Shown in pieces: positions 51,901-58,800 of a stretch of 64,000 nt of DNA. The notes beneath the pieces were generated by a model that saw only the letters and a program-made list of their open reading frames with translations, searched no databases and was not told the DNA's origin. Numbering within the stretch: position 1 is the first letter of the stretch; every line of letters starts with the position of its first letter. Made by a program: the position numbers and the translations under genes. Origin of the DNA: Chiayiivirga sp. (GTDB lineage: Bacteria > Pseudomonadota > Gammaproteobacteria > Xanthomonadales > Xanthomonadaceae); NCBI GenBank assembly GCA_022647565.1, contig JALCLA010000001.1, forward strand, positions 248,001 to 312,000. Reading direction: 5' to 3'.

Positions 51901-53055
51901 ACCACCACCTACCGCATCGTCATTGCGAACGCCGGGCCGAGCGACGCCACCAACCTGCAGGTCAGCGATCCGCTGCCTGCGGGACTGGATTCGATCTCGT
52001 TCACCTGCACGCCGAGCGCCGGTGCCACCTGCCCGCTCGACTTCGGTGTCGGGGTGAATTTCGGCCATACCTTGCCACCCGGCGAGAGCTGGACCATCGA
52101 CGCGTTGGCGCACATCGATGATGCCGCGCGCGGCCAGATCGAGAATGTGGTGAGCGCGACCGCGCCCTCCGCGCGCGAAACCGCGCCCGCCAACAACAGC
52201 GCCAGCGACATCGACACCGTCGACGTGGTCGCGGACCTCGCGGTGAGCGTGGACGACCCGCTCGACCCGTTCGATCCGGCCGGCAGCGTGCCGTTCCCGC
52301 TCGAGATCGCGGTGCGCAACCTCGGGCCGTCGAGCGCCGACAACGTCACCCTGCGGGTCGAGTTCGGGCGCAATCTCAACTTCGTCGCGCCGTCCGGTTG
52401 CACCCTGGTCGGGCCGCGCATGGATTGCGTGCTGGGTTCGCTCGGGGCCACCGCGCTGCGCACCCTGAACCTGCAGATCAGCGGCTTGCCGGCGGCACCG
52501 ACCACGCTCAGCGTGACCGCGGTAGTTGCCACCACCGACCCCGATCCGGTCGTACCCAACAACACCGATACCGAACTCACCGACCTGCGCAGCGGCGGCG
52601 ACATCCACGTGCTGGTCGGGCGCAGCACGCCGCTGGTGGGCGGCGACCAGGTCACCTACACGATCGATGTCCGCAACATCGGCTCGCAGGCGGTTAGCGG
52701 CTTCGATTTCGACGCCGCGATTCCGCCCGAACTGATCGCGGCAAGCTGGACCTGCAGTGCCAGCGGCGGGGCCAGTTGCAGCGCCAGCGGCAGCGGGGCC
52801 ATCGACCAGACCCTGAGCCTGGCGGCGGGCCAGTCGGTGCGCTTCCTGCTCACGGCCACGATCGATCCGTCGCTTAACCAGGGCGTCGAGCAAGTGGTGA
52901 CCTTCAGCGCCACCGCGACCGTGGCGCCAGGTGCCGACATCAACCTCGACAACAACAGTGACAGCGATACCGGCAGCGTGATGTGGGGCATCTTCCGCGA
53001 CGGCTTCGAAGATCCGCCGCCACCGATCAAGGCGAGGCAGGAGGCACGTCGATGA
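39961..53055 (+). CDS. Giant secreted DUF11 / nested beta-propeller protein
   Basis: 4,364 residues from ATG 39961 (AGGGGGAC upstream), about 440 kDa. A signal peptide ends near residue 41 (SGLAQA). The rest is about 15 DUF11-like Ig modules with starts such as 'DLSISKTD', 'YTVTVRNNGFN' and 'VSDPLP', each with a WTC...C...GxG cysteine pair. In modules 7, 8, 10 and 11 a lactonase/YVTN-type beta-propeller is inserted between the two cysteines (Cys941/1725, 1855/2254, 2895/3263, 3393/3766); the first insert (783 residues) is double size. Module 9 has a propeller (about 2333-2724) in an earlier loop. The last four modules have none. The C-terminus has IFRDGFE (4344-4350) and a 14-residue tail. 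No transmembrane anchor, sortase motif or autotransporter barrel is seen. First gene of the operon. Confidence 0.95.
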   Translation: MLAMTGAQAPAAVRGFPKRPVTSQRLGLALALTLLSGLAQAAIDLGINFTGPSSYTPGSPTASTYTLEVSGNTGSDPDSPTLTTNFPAAATVSWTCAATGTGTSCGAASGSGNLSLSNANVTAGGELTYSFSVSFASSMTVDPLVVTASADPTGTPIAITDQVSSSRTQVSDLSVAKSAPFTLHVPLGVASYRIDVANAGPSDASNIQLTDNEPTGVDFSNWNCTRSDAVACSDPPDGRLSRTLTVPAGVTYTYTTTASFAVNVPLLVTNTASLTVPVSANDPDSTDHSSAVTTGRNPQADLSLSFTPSGSGLTYVPGTLNNALTLRVTNANTTTSTGGPVALDLPSAALAASSSWSCSPASACSTATGSGDLATTVTLAASSFVDIVFDLDYDSGALVDPLLLTAVLDVDNNGTTADPDPDAADKSVSNSYAIDRRADLQIVKTATTAAVSPGASFRYDLVVTNLGPSDVGNGSGETGLAISDDFVAQLRGDAVICGAAQAGQPCWRYCPDDDGSVGSYTPDNCPAGITLTSGNGDVVAAPLRLRAGSSSTLRAFVSTDPGASGDIANTATLALASSSPAVTELVPGNNQSTVTISATPTTDIGVSKTDGLTSAIAGTQISYTVTVRNNGFNTANNVTVQDDLPLFTTALGVGFVPGSISWQCRAFNGACCTHNGASNTCGSTAPTPPVFADDLAAAVDLPGQARVEYTITGMLDARSSGLLSNTASAQPPAGLPDAVPGNDQATDDTNIVNQAGLSISKRLLTLTPVAAHYDLTYEIVVTNAGPSRAAAASVSDPLTSTLLVAANAAWTCTVIDNPGTTSCGAASGTGALSTTAALDAGGQVKFELTVPTIDGATGVVSNTATVTEGSNTDSITISSPLAGEGDLSISKTDFVDAPDSVVPGTYHEYVITVRNEGEDDAFGAQVSDPLPPEFENASWTCAATTPVPGDLSYLMQSGGTTGGRALSVSGDGRHIYVISRDGKSVSAYDRVAVPGLGFGNVALLETELEGVNDAQDIGIAVSGLHRPQDVALSPDGTMLFVLSRKLDAVGPNPAIPSMLAAFNRVTNPADPAYGKLSFAGSLSAGLPGDAPTQLEVSQGHVYVSGVAAGVPSIAVFKRSPSTGLPTLDQTHTSGVPSDVGALAISIPEARLFAASASSGSVTGYTISDGSGATPAGRLLTPVTLSEPLLTGIADLVRAPSGKHLYVAANGSSRIGVLSYASGLATAFTYTATGLGLTAPEASAVFGPDARLAVAPDGEHVVLVNGIEAGLVQLRRDPVGGGLSLQESYFDAAAPGIDLGIAVALAPDGRHVFVASGSTGAGARQLTVYTRRAPDPVFGFLETDRQGDAGGSVTGLLSPADIATSPDGKHVYSVSLGDGALVAFARDARRNGDDTGGEHLLPLQSYVDGVNGVAGLARASRVMVSPDGAWVLVSSEDNNTVSIFARDAGTGLLTHHALRRDGQGGVDGLLGAQGMAMDASASHLYVAGSFEAAVAAFKVDGGNFTYLGVVKGGIGGATGMGGMRDLAVSADGLHVLGVGSLSNAVVVLNRDTSVTSANFGRLSFRQAHTTTGVRLMSIALPSVAINSDDVEHIYVVGQDDNSVIVLRRVTDPASTAFGTVSTLHEYRGLPGLQGPRDIALGPDGRRVFVAAQFSNSVVILDRDQNRQSSGYGGLQHLETRTHGADGVDGLNSVYALAVSSDSRNVYAAGFGDRAVTSFAVGAGSYCSAAGNGDIDDSISIGAGGSVEYRLRVFVRPDATGQLCNTAEITPPDRFVDPDLSNNMDEDCSTLQPQGDLSISKSNDQVSVVAGSTVRYEVRVDNPGPSNLVHSPSNPLTISDLLDSTPGFVPGSARWSCLASGSGALEFVESRFDGEPGIDRLGGVTDLQALADGDGAGPLPGLLAAASVLDNSLSLFARDAGDGRLTPAIRVAQGDTLGSVTIDSLAGARALAATADGRDVYVASRESDAVTGFRISDAGGGVPGLSRIAVERGRVGLDQATHLLLSPDERFLYVAGANDDAVAVFARDLVTGTLTWVESEQNGINDPGDAGAAVAGLDGVEHLAISPDGAHLYTFAGGAGTIARFDRDTATGRLNWREVRSGSDLAVALDGASAATFDASGEHLYVVASNANRIVVLGRRTSPSAGNYGELRLLSSVAQDVGGTLGLLSPRRAALSADGAHLYVTAQAGNSVAWFGRDPLDGDLRYLGQRTGDSGGVDGMDGATGISIDAGTNQIYVAGTLQSAIAQFARQSDSSCPASGVGELDQVPVSIAAGGSVVFTIDVDVVSDLNVSLVNEATIQVAAGTDPNPSNNSAADSDEPSLSADLRISKDDGLAAYDGLAGANALVGDARHLYVAGGTDNAIGHFVRDEVAASPTFGALRFDDVTRSGSDGVLGLGSVADLALSADGAHLYAVSPTENSIAGFARNQATGRLEYRELLRNGVLGVSGMSGARALALSPDGSHAYVVSEFANALVTFARDTNSGSPGFGRLSFIGVLQNGVGGVDGLLQPRAVAVSPDGAHVYTLGAGGSTLAVFRRNPNSGSGSFGQLTYLTRYVGAAGGASGLESATSLAFDSTGANLYVLGASPGTLTRYTRAAASGELTLGTRLVQGTGGVLGLAGAQRVRLSPLGDQLYVAGGSDASLSVFDLAAGEPGFTSRLANGDPAPGGGQVTGLAGARDVLLSADGAHAYAVASDAAALTGFDRSSAPATLGSLSWRETFFDGLGGIAPGEIVTYRIEVSNAGPASVAQANVVDLFPAQFVSASWTCIEQTGNGQCLPSGNGNLQTVVNLPAGGGVVFEAVGVLGNGVSGTLVNTATVSAVGVSDPDIANNSATDGNTVLSPALDLVASIPQVGGSGVPGGDIEYTVRIDNLGPTYAVGASVVDQVPAALREVSWSCDARPIAGLLAATQSLAGTDLTPPGLVQPPSVTVSGLSAVAPSAFGLHLYATATLDDGTGALLAFARDPLDGQLAVSQMLRQGVDGVSGIAGARHLVLSSDERFLYVAGTQSDAIGVFARNPGSGALTYVTRYQDGEAGIDGLGGVQRLLLAPGGAQLYAAGTLDDAIAVFNVNAGSGLLTPASIVRQSQPGMDGLNGVRDLAWSAGNSHLLAIAGENQSIAAFTRNPVSGALTFAALRQEFEVGNGVLASPRALEVDGQRVLVASANGRVGQFGFDPSAATPSIQAQGNLIDAGGAVADLLFDPDQARLYVATSTALQVHSLLGATPELLDSDAATAIQGLALSPDRRQLYSGGLAMTTWARERGSRCLPSGSGGIGAQSVDIAPDGYVEFRVGGLLFANATGNLVYEASVTPRETGAELNPADNTARDERALQPLPDLSASKSDGLTEVVAGLGLTYTIGLDNDGISAAIGARVLDAAPIFSGANPGLLTGSGSWTCAVAPALAQVEERVATIDPVLQGLGDLAISPDGLRAYGVNASRDALLLFTRAPDGSLGAPVEIVDGGSFGGMTVQGLDGASAVAVSDDGLTILVTGAVANSLVVFAFDPGTATHRYVQTFTSGSGGVSGLLGAEDVAIAPDGEFVYVAAPAADAIAIFRRDATAGTLGFVDRVRDGFGTIAPDSEVIRRVHRLWLSDDGRNLYALARGQTNASAEAVSSFARDAQTGNLTYLGVLRRSGVPTLAGLRDVTAAPGDPQLYVLGEAALVRLDRAADGRLQFASALSGSPGLERPRAVLSDEQGARVYLVDGGGALTVYARDWSTGNLAYRQRIAAVTPVPDALAHATHGAARGEILVAQPAEGRLRRYDERPLSHCQSPGATADGIDTLVDLDVDGHADFSFGALVHPSARGVLVNEVSISPAAGSDPSALPGVAQDSTTIIAVSDLSVEKSAPVQAVAGTDISYQIVVRNAGPSDALGLRVIDTLAPQLLNPTWTCTATGTSSCPASGGPGFGVPATLKVGEELHLVLTGRIAPSFLGTLPNRVEVIPEVGSTDPTPGDLIDTVDTEVVAEVDVSVSKDDSVTHVIAGGTTTYRIVIANAGPSDATNLQVSDPLPAGLDSISFTCTPSAGATCPLDFGVGVNFGHTLPPGESWTIDALAHIDDAARGQIENVVSATAPSARETAPANNSASDIDTVDVVADLAVSVDDPLDPFDPAGSVPFPLEIAVRNLGPSSADNVTLRVEFGRNLNFVAPSGCTLVGPRMDCVLGSLGATALRTLNLQISGLPAAPTTLSVTAVVATTDPDPVVPNNTDTELTDLRSGGDIHVLVGRSTPLVGGDQVTYTIDVRNIGSQAVSGFDFDAAIPPELIAASWTCSASGGASCSASGSGAIDQTLSLAAGQSVRFLLTATIDPSLNQGVEQVVTFSATATVAPGADINLDNNSDSDTGSVMWGIFRDGFEDPPPPIKARQEARR

Positions 53056-54062
53056 AATACGCAACGCAGGCAGTGAGTTTGCTGGTGGGCCTGGGCATCG
53101 GCTGGGGCGTGGCGCAGTGGAGCGCGGGCCGCGAGGCAGCCCCGTCCGAGGCCGCGCCGGTGGATTGGGTCGCGCGCATCGGCGACGACTACATCAGCGC
53201 CGCCGAGTTCGAGGCCGAGATGAAGCGCCGTGGCGGTACCCGGCCCGGCCTGTTCCAGGACGACGTGCAGAAGCGTGCCCTGCTTGACGACATGCTGCTG
53301 CAGCGCGCGCTGGTGGCCGCGGCGCGACAGGCCGGCCTTGACCAGCAGCCGGAAACGCGGCGCTCCATCGAACAGCTGCTCACCAGCCAGTTCCTGCAGG
53401 ACACCTTGCGCAAGGAACAGAAAGGCGTGTCGGTGGAGGAAGCGGAGATCAAGGCCTACTTCGATGCCAATGCCGCGAGCTATGCGGTGCCGGCGCGGCG
53501 TCGGGTGGCGATGATCCGGATCGCGGTGGCGTCGGACGCAGACGACGCCACGTGGCAGGCAGCCGAGAAGCGCGCCGGTGAAGCGCTGCGCAAGGCCAAG
53601 GCACAGGCGGCCAGCACGGTGCATTTCGGCGCGCTGGCACGCGAATATTCGGAAGACCAGGCCAGCCGCTATCGCGGCGGCGTGATCGGCTGGCTCACCG
53701 ATGGCCGCACCGAAGGCTATCGGCACGATGCCAGGTTGCTGGATGCAGCCTTCGCCCTGACCAATGCCGGCGAATTCTCCGACGTGGTGCGCGGAGCCGA
53801 CGGCGTCTATGTGGCGCGCCTGGTGGAAGTGCAGGGCCGGCAGGAGCGCGCCTACGAACAGCTGCGCGCCGGGCTCGAACAGCGACTGATGCAGGAGCGC
53901 CTGCTCGGCATCGAACGCGCCTTCCGCGAGCGCACGCTCGACGCCGCTGCGATTGAGGTGCACGAGTCGCGCCTGGCCGAAATCCAACCCCCGGGACCCC
54001 CGGCGTCGGGTGAGCCTCCCGCCCCGCCTGCGCTGCCCGTCGATGCCGGAGCCAAGTCATGA
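53052..54062 (+). CDS. PpiC-type (parvulin) periplasmic foldase
   Basis: 336 residues from ATG 53052, overlapping the giant gene by ATGA. An uncleaved or lipid-free N-terminal hydrophobic anchor (about 8-22) is followed by a helical SurA/PrsA-like chaperone region (40-140) and a rotamase domain (about 145-265) with 'FGALAREYSEDQASRYRGGVIGWLTDG', the parvulin core. The C-terminus is Pro-rich (PPGPPASGEPPAPP). It should bind unfolded exported chains and isomerise prolyl bonds in the periplasm. Coupling to two giant secreted proteins strongly suggests it is their dedicated folding factor. The next gene overlaps it by ATGA. Confidence 0.92.
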   Translation: MKYATQAVSLLVGLGIGWGVAQWSAGREAAPSEAAPVDWVARIGDDYISAAEFEAEMKRRGGTRPGLFQDDVQKRALLDDMLLQRALVAAARQAGLDQQPETRRSIEQLLTSQFLQDTLRKEQKGVSVEEAEIKAYFDANAASYAVPARRRVAMIRIAVASDADDATWQAAEKRAGEALRKAKAQAASTVHFGALAREYSEDQASRYRGGVIGWLTDGRTEGYRHDARLLDAAFALTNAGEFSDVVRGADGVYVARLVEVQGRQERAYEQLRAGLEQRLMQERLLGIERAFRERTLDAAAIEVHESRLAEIQPPGPPASGEPPAPPALPVDAGAKS

Positions 54063-55801
54063 GCCTGCTCGTCCCGATCACCCGACGCCTGTTCGGCCTG
54101 CTGCTGCTGGCGCTGCTCGCGCCTTCGGTGCAGGCGGCCGTGTCGCAGCAGACCCTCTCCTTGCAGCCGGGATGGAACGCGGTCTTCATCGAGGTGGAAC
54201 CCACCCAGGCCGACATGGCGACGGTGTTCGCCGGCGTGCCCATTGCCAGCGTCTGGCGTTGGCGCCCCGACCCGGATGGAGCGCAGTTCGTGCGCGATCC
54301 GGGCGAGGGACTGGAGAACATCGCCGGTTGGTTTGCGTGGTTTCCGCAACCGCGTCCCGATGCCTTCCTCACCAACCTGTTCCAGATCGAAGGTGGCACC
54401 GCCTACCTGATCCGGCTGGAAGGCAGCACGCCGCGTCAGGTGGTGCTCAGTGGCCGGCCGGTGTTCCGGCCGCGCGCCTGGCAATCCAACGCTTTCTCCC
54501 TCACCGGCCTGCCGGTGTCGACGGGGGATGCGCCGAGCTTCGCCGAGTTCTTCCAGGCCAGTGCCGCGCACGCGGGCCAGCCGGTCTACACCCTCGACAG
54601 TGACGGCCGATGGCGCCTCGTCACCGCGCCCGCAAGCGAGATCATCCAGCGCGGACGTGCCTACTGGGTCTACACCAAGGGCAATTCCAACTACCAGGGC
54701 CCGATGCAGGTGGTGCTCGACCAGGGTGAATCGCTCGAGTACAGCGCGGCGCTGCAGGAAATCACCGTCGTGCTGCGCAACTACAGCGGCGCCACCGGCA
54801 GCTTCCAGATCGAGCGCATTGGCGGCGATACCTTGCCCTTGCTTTATCGCAACGAAGACCCGGAAACCGGTGAAGTGGCGTGGCCGCAATTGCGCGACAG
54901 CCTGATCCTGGATGCACCGGCCAATACCGACATCTTCCTGACGCTGGCCGTGGACCGGGCCCGCTTCAATGCCTCGCGCATGGAGCAGGTGCTGGCCCTG
55001 AGCGACGAACGTGGCACGCGCGTGTTGCTCTTTGCTGGCGGCAACACGATCCAACCCTTCGTCGAGCCACGTGCCAAACGTGGCCTCGCCAAGGCGGCCG
55101 AAGACGGCTACGCCGGCCTCTGGGTGGGCGAGATCTTCGTCGACAAGGTCAGCGAAGCGCAGCAGGCTGGCACCACGCCGACGCCGACGGTGCGCGAGTT
55201 TTCGCAGCGCGTGCTGGTGCACGTGGATAACGCCGGCCAGGCGCGCCTGCTGAAAGACGTGATCCAGATGTGGCAGGACGGCACCACCAAGCCGAGCGCG
55301 GTCGATCCTACCTTCAACGAAGTCGATCAGCCCGGACGCTTCGTCCTGATCACCAACAAGGATCTGGTCGGTCTGTACAGCGGCGCCAGCCTGCGCGATG
55401 GCGTGCCGGTCGGCATCCGCTACAGCACCATCGCCTACGATTTCGAGGGCGACACGCTGGAGATGGACGGCGACTTCGGTGGCGACCGCACCTTGCAGAC
55501 GGCGGTGGTGATCGAACCGGACCTGCCGACCAATCCCTTCCTGCATCGCTACCACCCCGACCACAACAACCTCGACGAACAGTTCCTCAACTACCGCGAG
55601 GAAGCCTTCCGCATCGTGCGCGACATGCAGTTCGTGTTCAGCGCCGCGCCACCGGGCGGCAGTCCGACACCGGGCTGGGGTGATACCCGGACCGGCGGCA
55701 CCTTCGAGGAATCGATCATCGGCCTGCATCGCAACCCGATCTTCGTGTCGGGCCGCTTCCAGTTGCGGCGCGTCTCCGCCGTGGCCGTGCTGAATCAGTG
55801 A
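54059..55801 (+). CDS. Secreted 580-residue protein of the giant operon, unrecognised
   Basis: 580 residues from ATG 54059. Signal peptide 1-26 (LLAPSVQAA). I do not recognise the family. The N-terminal part ('SLQPGWNAVFIEVEPTQADM', 'ASVWRWRPDPDG', 'GTAYLIRLEG', 'RGRAYWVYTKGNSNYQGP', to about residue 225) looks like a repeated beta-sandwich built on W-x-G-Y patterns. The centre and end (about 230-580) are also beta-rich, with 'LVGLYSGASLRDGVPVGIR' and a His/Asp-rich 'HRYHPDHNNLDEQFLNY' stretch that could bind metal. It has no DGFE tail. It is coupled to the foldase gene and sits 14 bases before the second giant gene, so it probably works with both giants. Confidence 0.85.
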   Translation: MSLLVPITRRLFGLLLLALLAPSVQAAVSQQTLSLQPGWNAVFIEVEPTQADMATVFAGVPIASVWRWRPDPDGAQFVRDPGEGLENIAGWFAWFPQPRPDAFLTNLFQIEGGTAYLIRLEGSTPRQVVLSGRPVFRPRAWQSNAFSLTGLPVSTGDAPSFAEFFQASAAHAGQPVYTLDSDGRWRLVTAPASEIIQRGRAYWVYTKGNSNYQGPMQVVLDQGESLEYSAALQEITVVLRNYSGATGSFQIERIGGDTLPLLYRNEDPETGEVAWPQLRDSLILDAPANTDIFLTLAVDRARFNASRMEQVLALSDERGTRVLLFAGGNTIQPFVEPRAKRGLAKAAEDGYAGLWVGEIFVDKVSEAQQAGTTPTPTVREFSQRVLVHVDNAGQARLLKDVIQMWQDGTTKPSAVDPTFNEVDQPGRFVLITNKDLVGLYSGASLRDGVPVGIRYSTIAYDFEGDTLEMDGDFGGDRTLQTAVVIEPDLPTNPFLHRYHPDHNNLDEQFLNYREEAFRIVRDMQFVFSAAPPGGSPTPGWGDTRTGGTFEESIIGLHRNPIFVSGRFQLRRVSAVAVLNQ

Positions 55802-55815
55802 CAGGGGACGAAGAC

Positions 55816-58800
55816 ATGATCCGTTCGCCATCCTTCTCTCGCCTGATGTCGCGCCACCTGGCGCCGCTCGGCCTCGCGCTCGTCCTCGGTAGCGCGCTGT
55901 GCGACAGCGCACTCGCCGCCTATCCGATCAGCTTCGGCGGAGCCGGCCCGGACGAAGTGCGCGTCGTCAAGAACGCGCCCAACGGCGACCTGTTCGTCGC
56001 CGGCCAGTTCCGCGGTTCGATCGAACTGGCGATCAACGGCCAGATCGAGACCCTGATCTCGCGCGGCGGCCAGGACGTGTTCGTGCTGCGCATGAACGCG
56101 GCAGGTCAAGTGCTGTGGGCACGCAGCGGCGGCGGCGTGAGCTCGGACGACACCGTCAACGACCTGACCCTGGACCTCGGCAACAACGTCTACATCACCG
56201 GCGAGTTCTATGCGCGCGCCTCGTTCGGCGGCACTGACCTGCAGACCGTCGACGGCAACTTCGATGACACTGATGGCTACCTCGCCAAGCTCACGCCGAC
56301 CGGCAACTGGGAGTGGGCACGCGGATTCGGCAGCCACTACAACGATCGCGCCACCAGCCTCGCTGCCCTGCCGGGCGTGGCGGGCTTGCCACCAACGCCG
56401 GAATCGGTGGTGGTGGGTGGTTCCTTCACCCAGACCGCGTATTTCCGCCAGGTGCCTTCGTCGGGCGACGACAAGCAGGTGAACGGCACCGGCGGCAGCG
56501 GAACCAGCGATGTGTTTGCGGCGCGCGTCGGCTCCGATGGCAAGTGGTTGTGGGCCACGGGCCGCCCCGGCGCCACCGGCAACGACACGGTGGATCAGCT
56601 CGCCGTGGTGGGCTCGGAGTCGCGCCTCTGGATGGTGGGGCGCGAAGCCTCGTCGCAACAATTGGTGTTCAACTCGCATCTGCAGAGCGAGGGCGATCTG
56701 TACGCCAACTGGGCCGAGGAAGAGACGCCGGGGCTCTACAACTACGACGCCTACACTCCCGGCGTCGATGTCACCTGGGAAGCGGACAACTACAGCGCGG
56801 CCACCCGACTGAGCGGGGAAAGTGTCGCTGGCGGTGCCAACTTCTCGATGCGCACCTATGCCGTGTCGCAGGCCGCGGGCGCGAGCAAACTGCGAGTTTC
56901 GATCGACGTGCAGCGCGGCGTTTTCGACCCCTACAACTTCCTGCGGTCCGACTCGCCCGATTCGGGCGATGACTTGTATCTGGAGTACTACGCCGGCGGC
57001 ACCTGGAAGCTGCTGGAGAAGTTCAATGGCCCAGGCCCGGGCGCGGAGCGCTTCTCGCGCCAGGGCCTGCAGGCCTACGTGATCACCGATCCGAGCGCGA
57101 TGAATGCCGACTTCCGGCTGCGCCTGCGCTACACCCAGTCCGTTGCCCCGTTCCAGGACTGGTGGGTGGCACCGGGCTCCTTCGTCTTCTTGCCGGTTCC
57201 GGCGGCTGATACCTGGCATATCCGCAATGCGAGCGTGGTGGCGCAGGGCGCACCGCGGCCCTTCCTGCTCAGCATCGGCAATGCCTTGACCACGGCCCCG
57301 ACGGTCAATGCATCGACCTCGCTGCCGCAGAATTTCGAGATCAACGACGTGGCGGTGTCGAGCTCGGGCAGCAGCAGCTACCTGGTGCTGAACGGCACGC
57401 GCCTCGGCGATCTGTCGCTCAGCCCCTGCGGCTCCTTGACCGGCAGTGGCGCGACCACGGTCAGCCTCAATGTCTCCACCGGCTCGCCGGTGTGCCACGC
57501 GGCGCGCGGCGTGACGGGCGGTGAAGGTTCGGGTGTTGCCACCGACACCAGCGGCAACGTCTATGTCACGGGCAGCTTCAGCGGTTCGGTCCAGTTCTTC
57601 GCGGGTGCCGATGGCCTGCTGCAGAGCAATGGCGCCACCGATCCCTACATCGGCTCGCTCGATGCCGGCCTCAACTGGCGCTGGGTGACGGGCGGCGATC
57701 GTTTCGACGCGGACGGACTGCCGGCGCTCGGCGGCGGCCCCGAGAGCGATGCCGGCACCACGATCGCGACCGCAGGGCCCGGCGGCAATCTCTATGTCGG
57801 CGGTCGCTTCCGCGGCGAGGCACGTTTTGCCGAGACCGACACCCTGACCACGCAAGGCGAGGCCGATGGCTTCATCGTCACGCTGGGACGCGATGGTCGC
57901 TATCCGCGCGCCGAACGCTGGACCGCAGGCGTACCCCTTACGCCGCCGCCCAATGCCAATGTTTCGTCGCTGACTGCGATTCCCGAGTTCCGCATCGGCG
58001 GCCAGACCTTTGACGCGATCGGGCAGAAGATCTTCACCTGGGTCGGACCGGTGGCTGGCTTTCCGACCGCGCGTCTGATCCCGCTGCAACCGGTCAACAG
58101 CATCGAGGTGCGCTGGCGCATCAGTGGCGAGCCGCTGACCTCCGAGAATCGGCTCAGCAGCTTCGGTTCAATCGTGTGGCCAACCCGGCCCTGCGGCGAC
58201 AATGAAGGCAGCGATTGCTACCAGGTCCACGTGATCGGCGCGCCGGTGGCCGCCGAGCCGCCCAGCGGTGAGTTCAAGGTACTCGAAGCGATCAATCCGG
58301 GCGCCGGCTCCAGCAGCGCCACCTATTCGGCCGGCAGCTTCGTCGCCACCCGCAGCGGTTACAGCGTACTGGTCTACGTCAACGGACCCACGCTCGACCA
58401 GACCCAGTACCCCACCGTGGTCGAGGTCGTGCGCACCCTGCCCTACGACAGCCTGCCGAACTTCGTCGACAACGTACCGGCCGAGATCGGCAAGAAGATC
58501 GTCGATCCCTACCACAACGAACCCGGCGTCACCGGCTTCGTGGTCAACGAACTGGCCTACTACGACGGCTTCGGGCCGGAGGCCGCCTACAACCGCACCG
58601 CGCGCACCGGCGCGATCATCCCGGTCAACCGCTACAGCGGCGGCCGTCCGCTCGACCAGGGTCGTGAATTGGCGGTGGCGTGGTATCGCAGCAAGAGCAA
58701 GGGTGTGTTCTGGCCCGATCGTGCGGTGCGTTACCAGCCGTTCTGGCCGATCGATCCGCCGCGCATCATCATTGCAAGCGAGCAGGGCAGCGAAGTCCTC

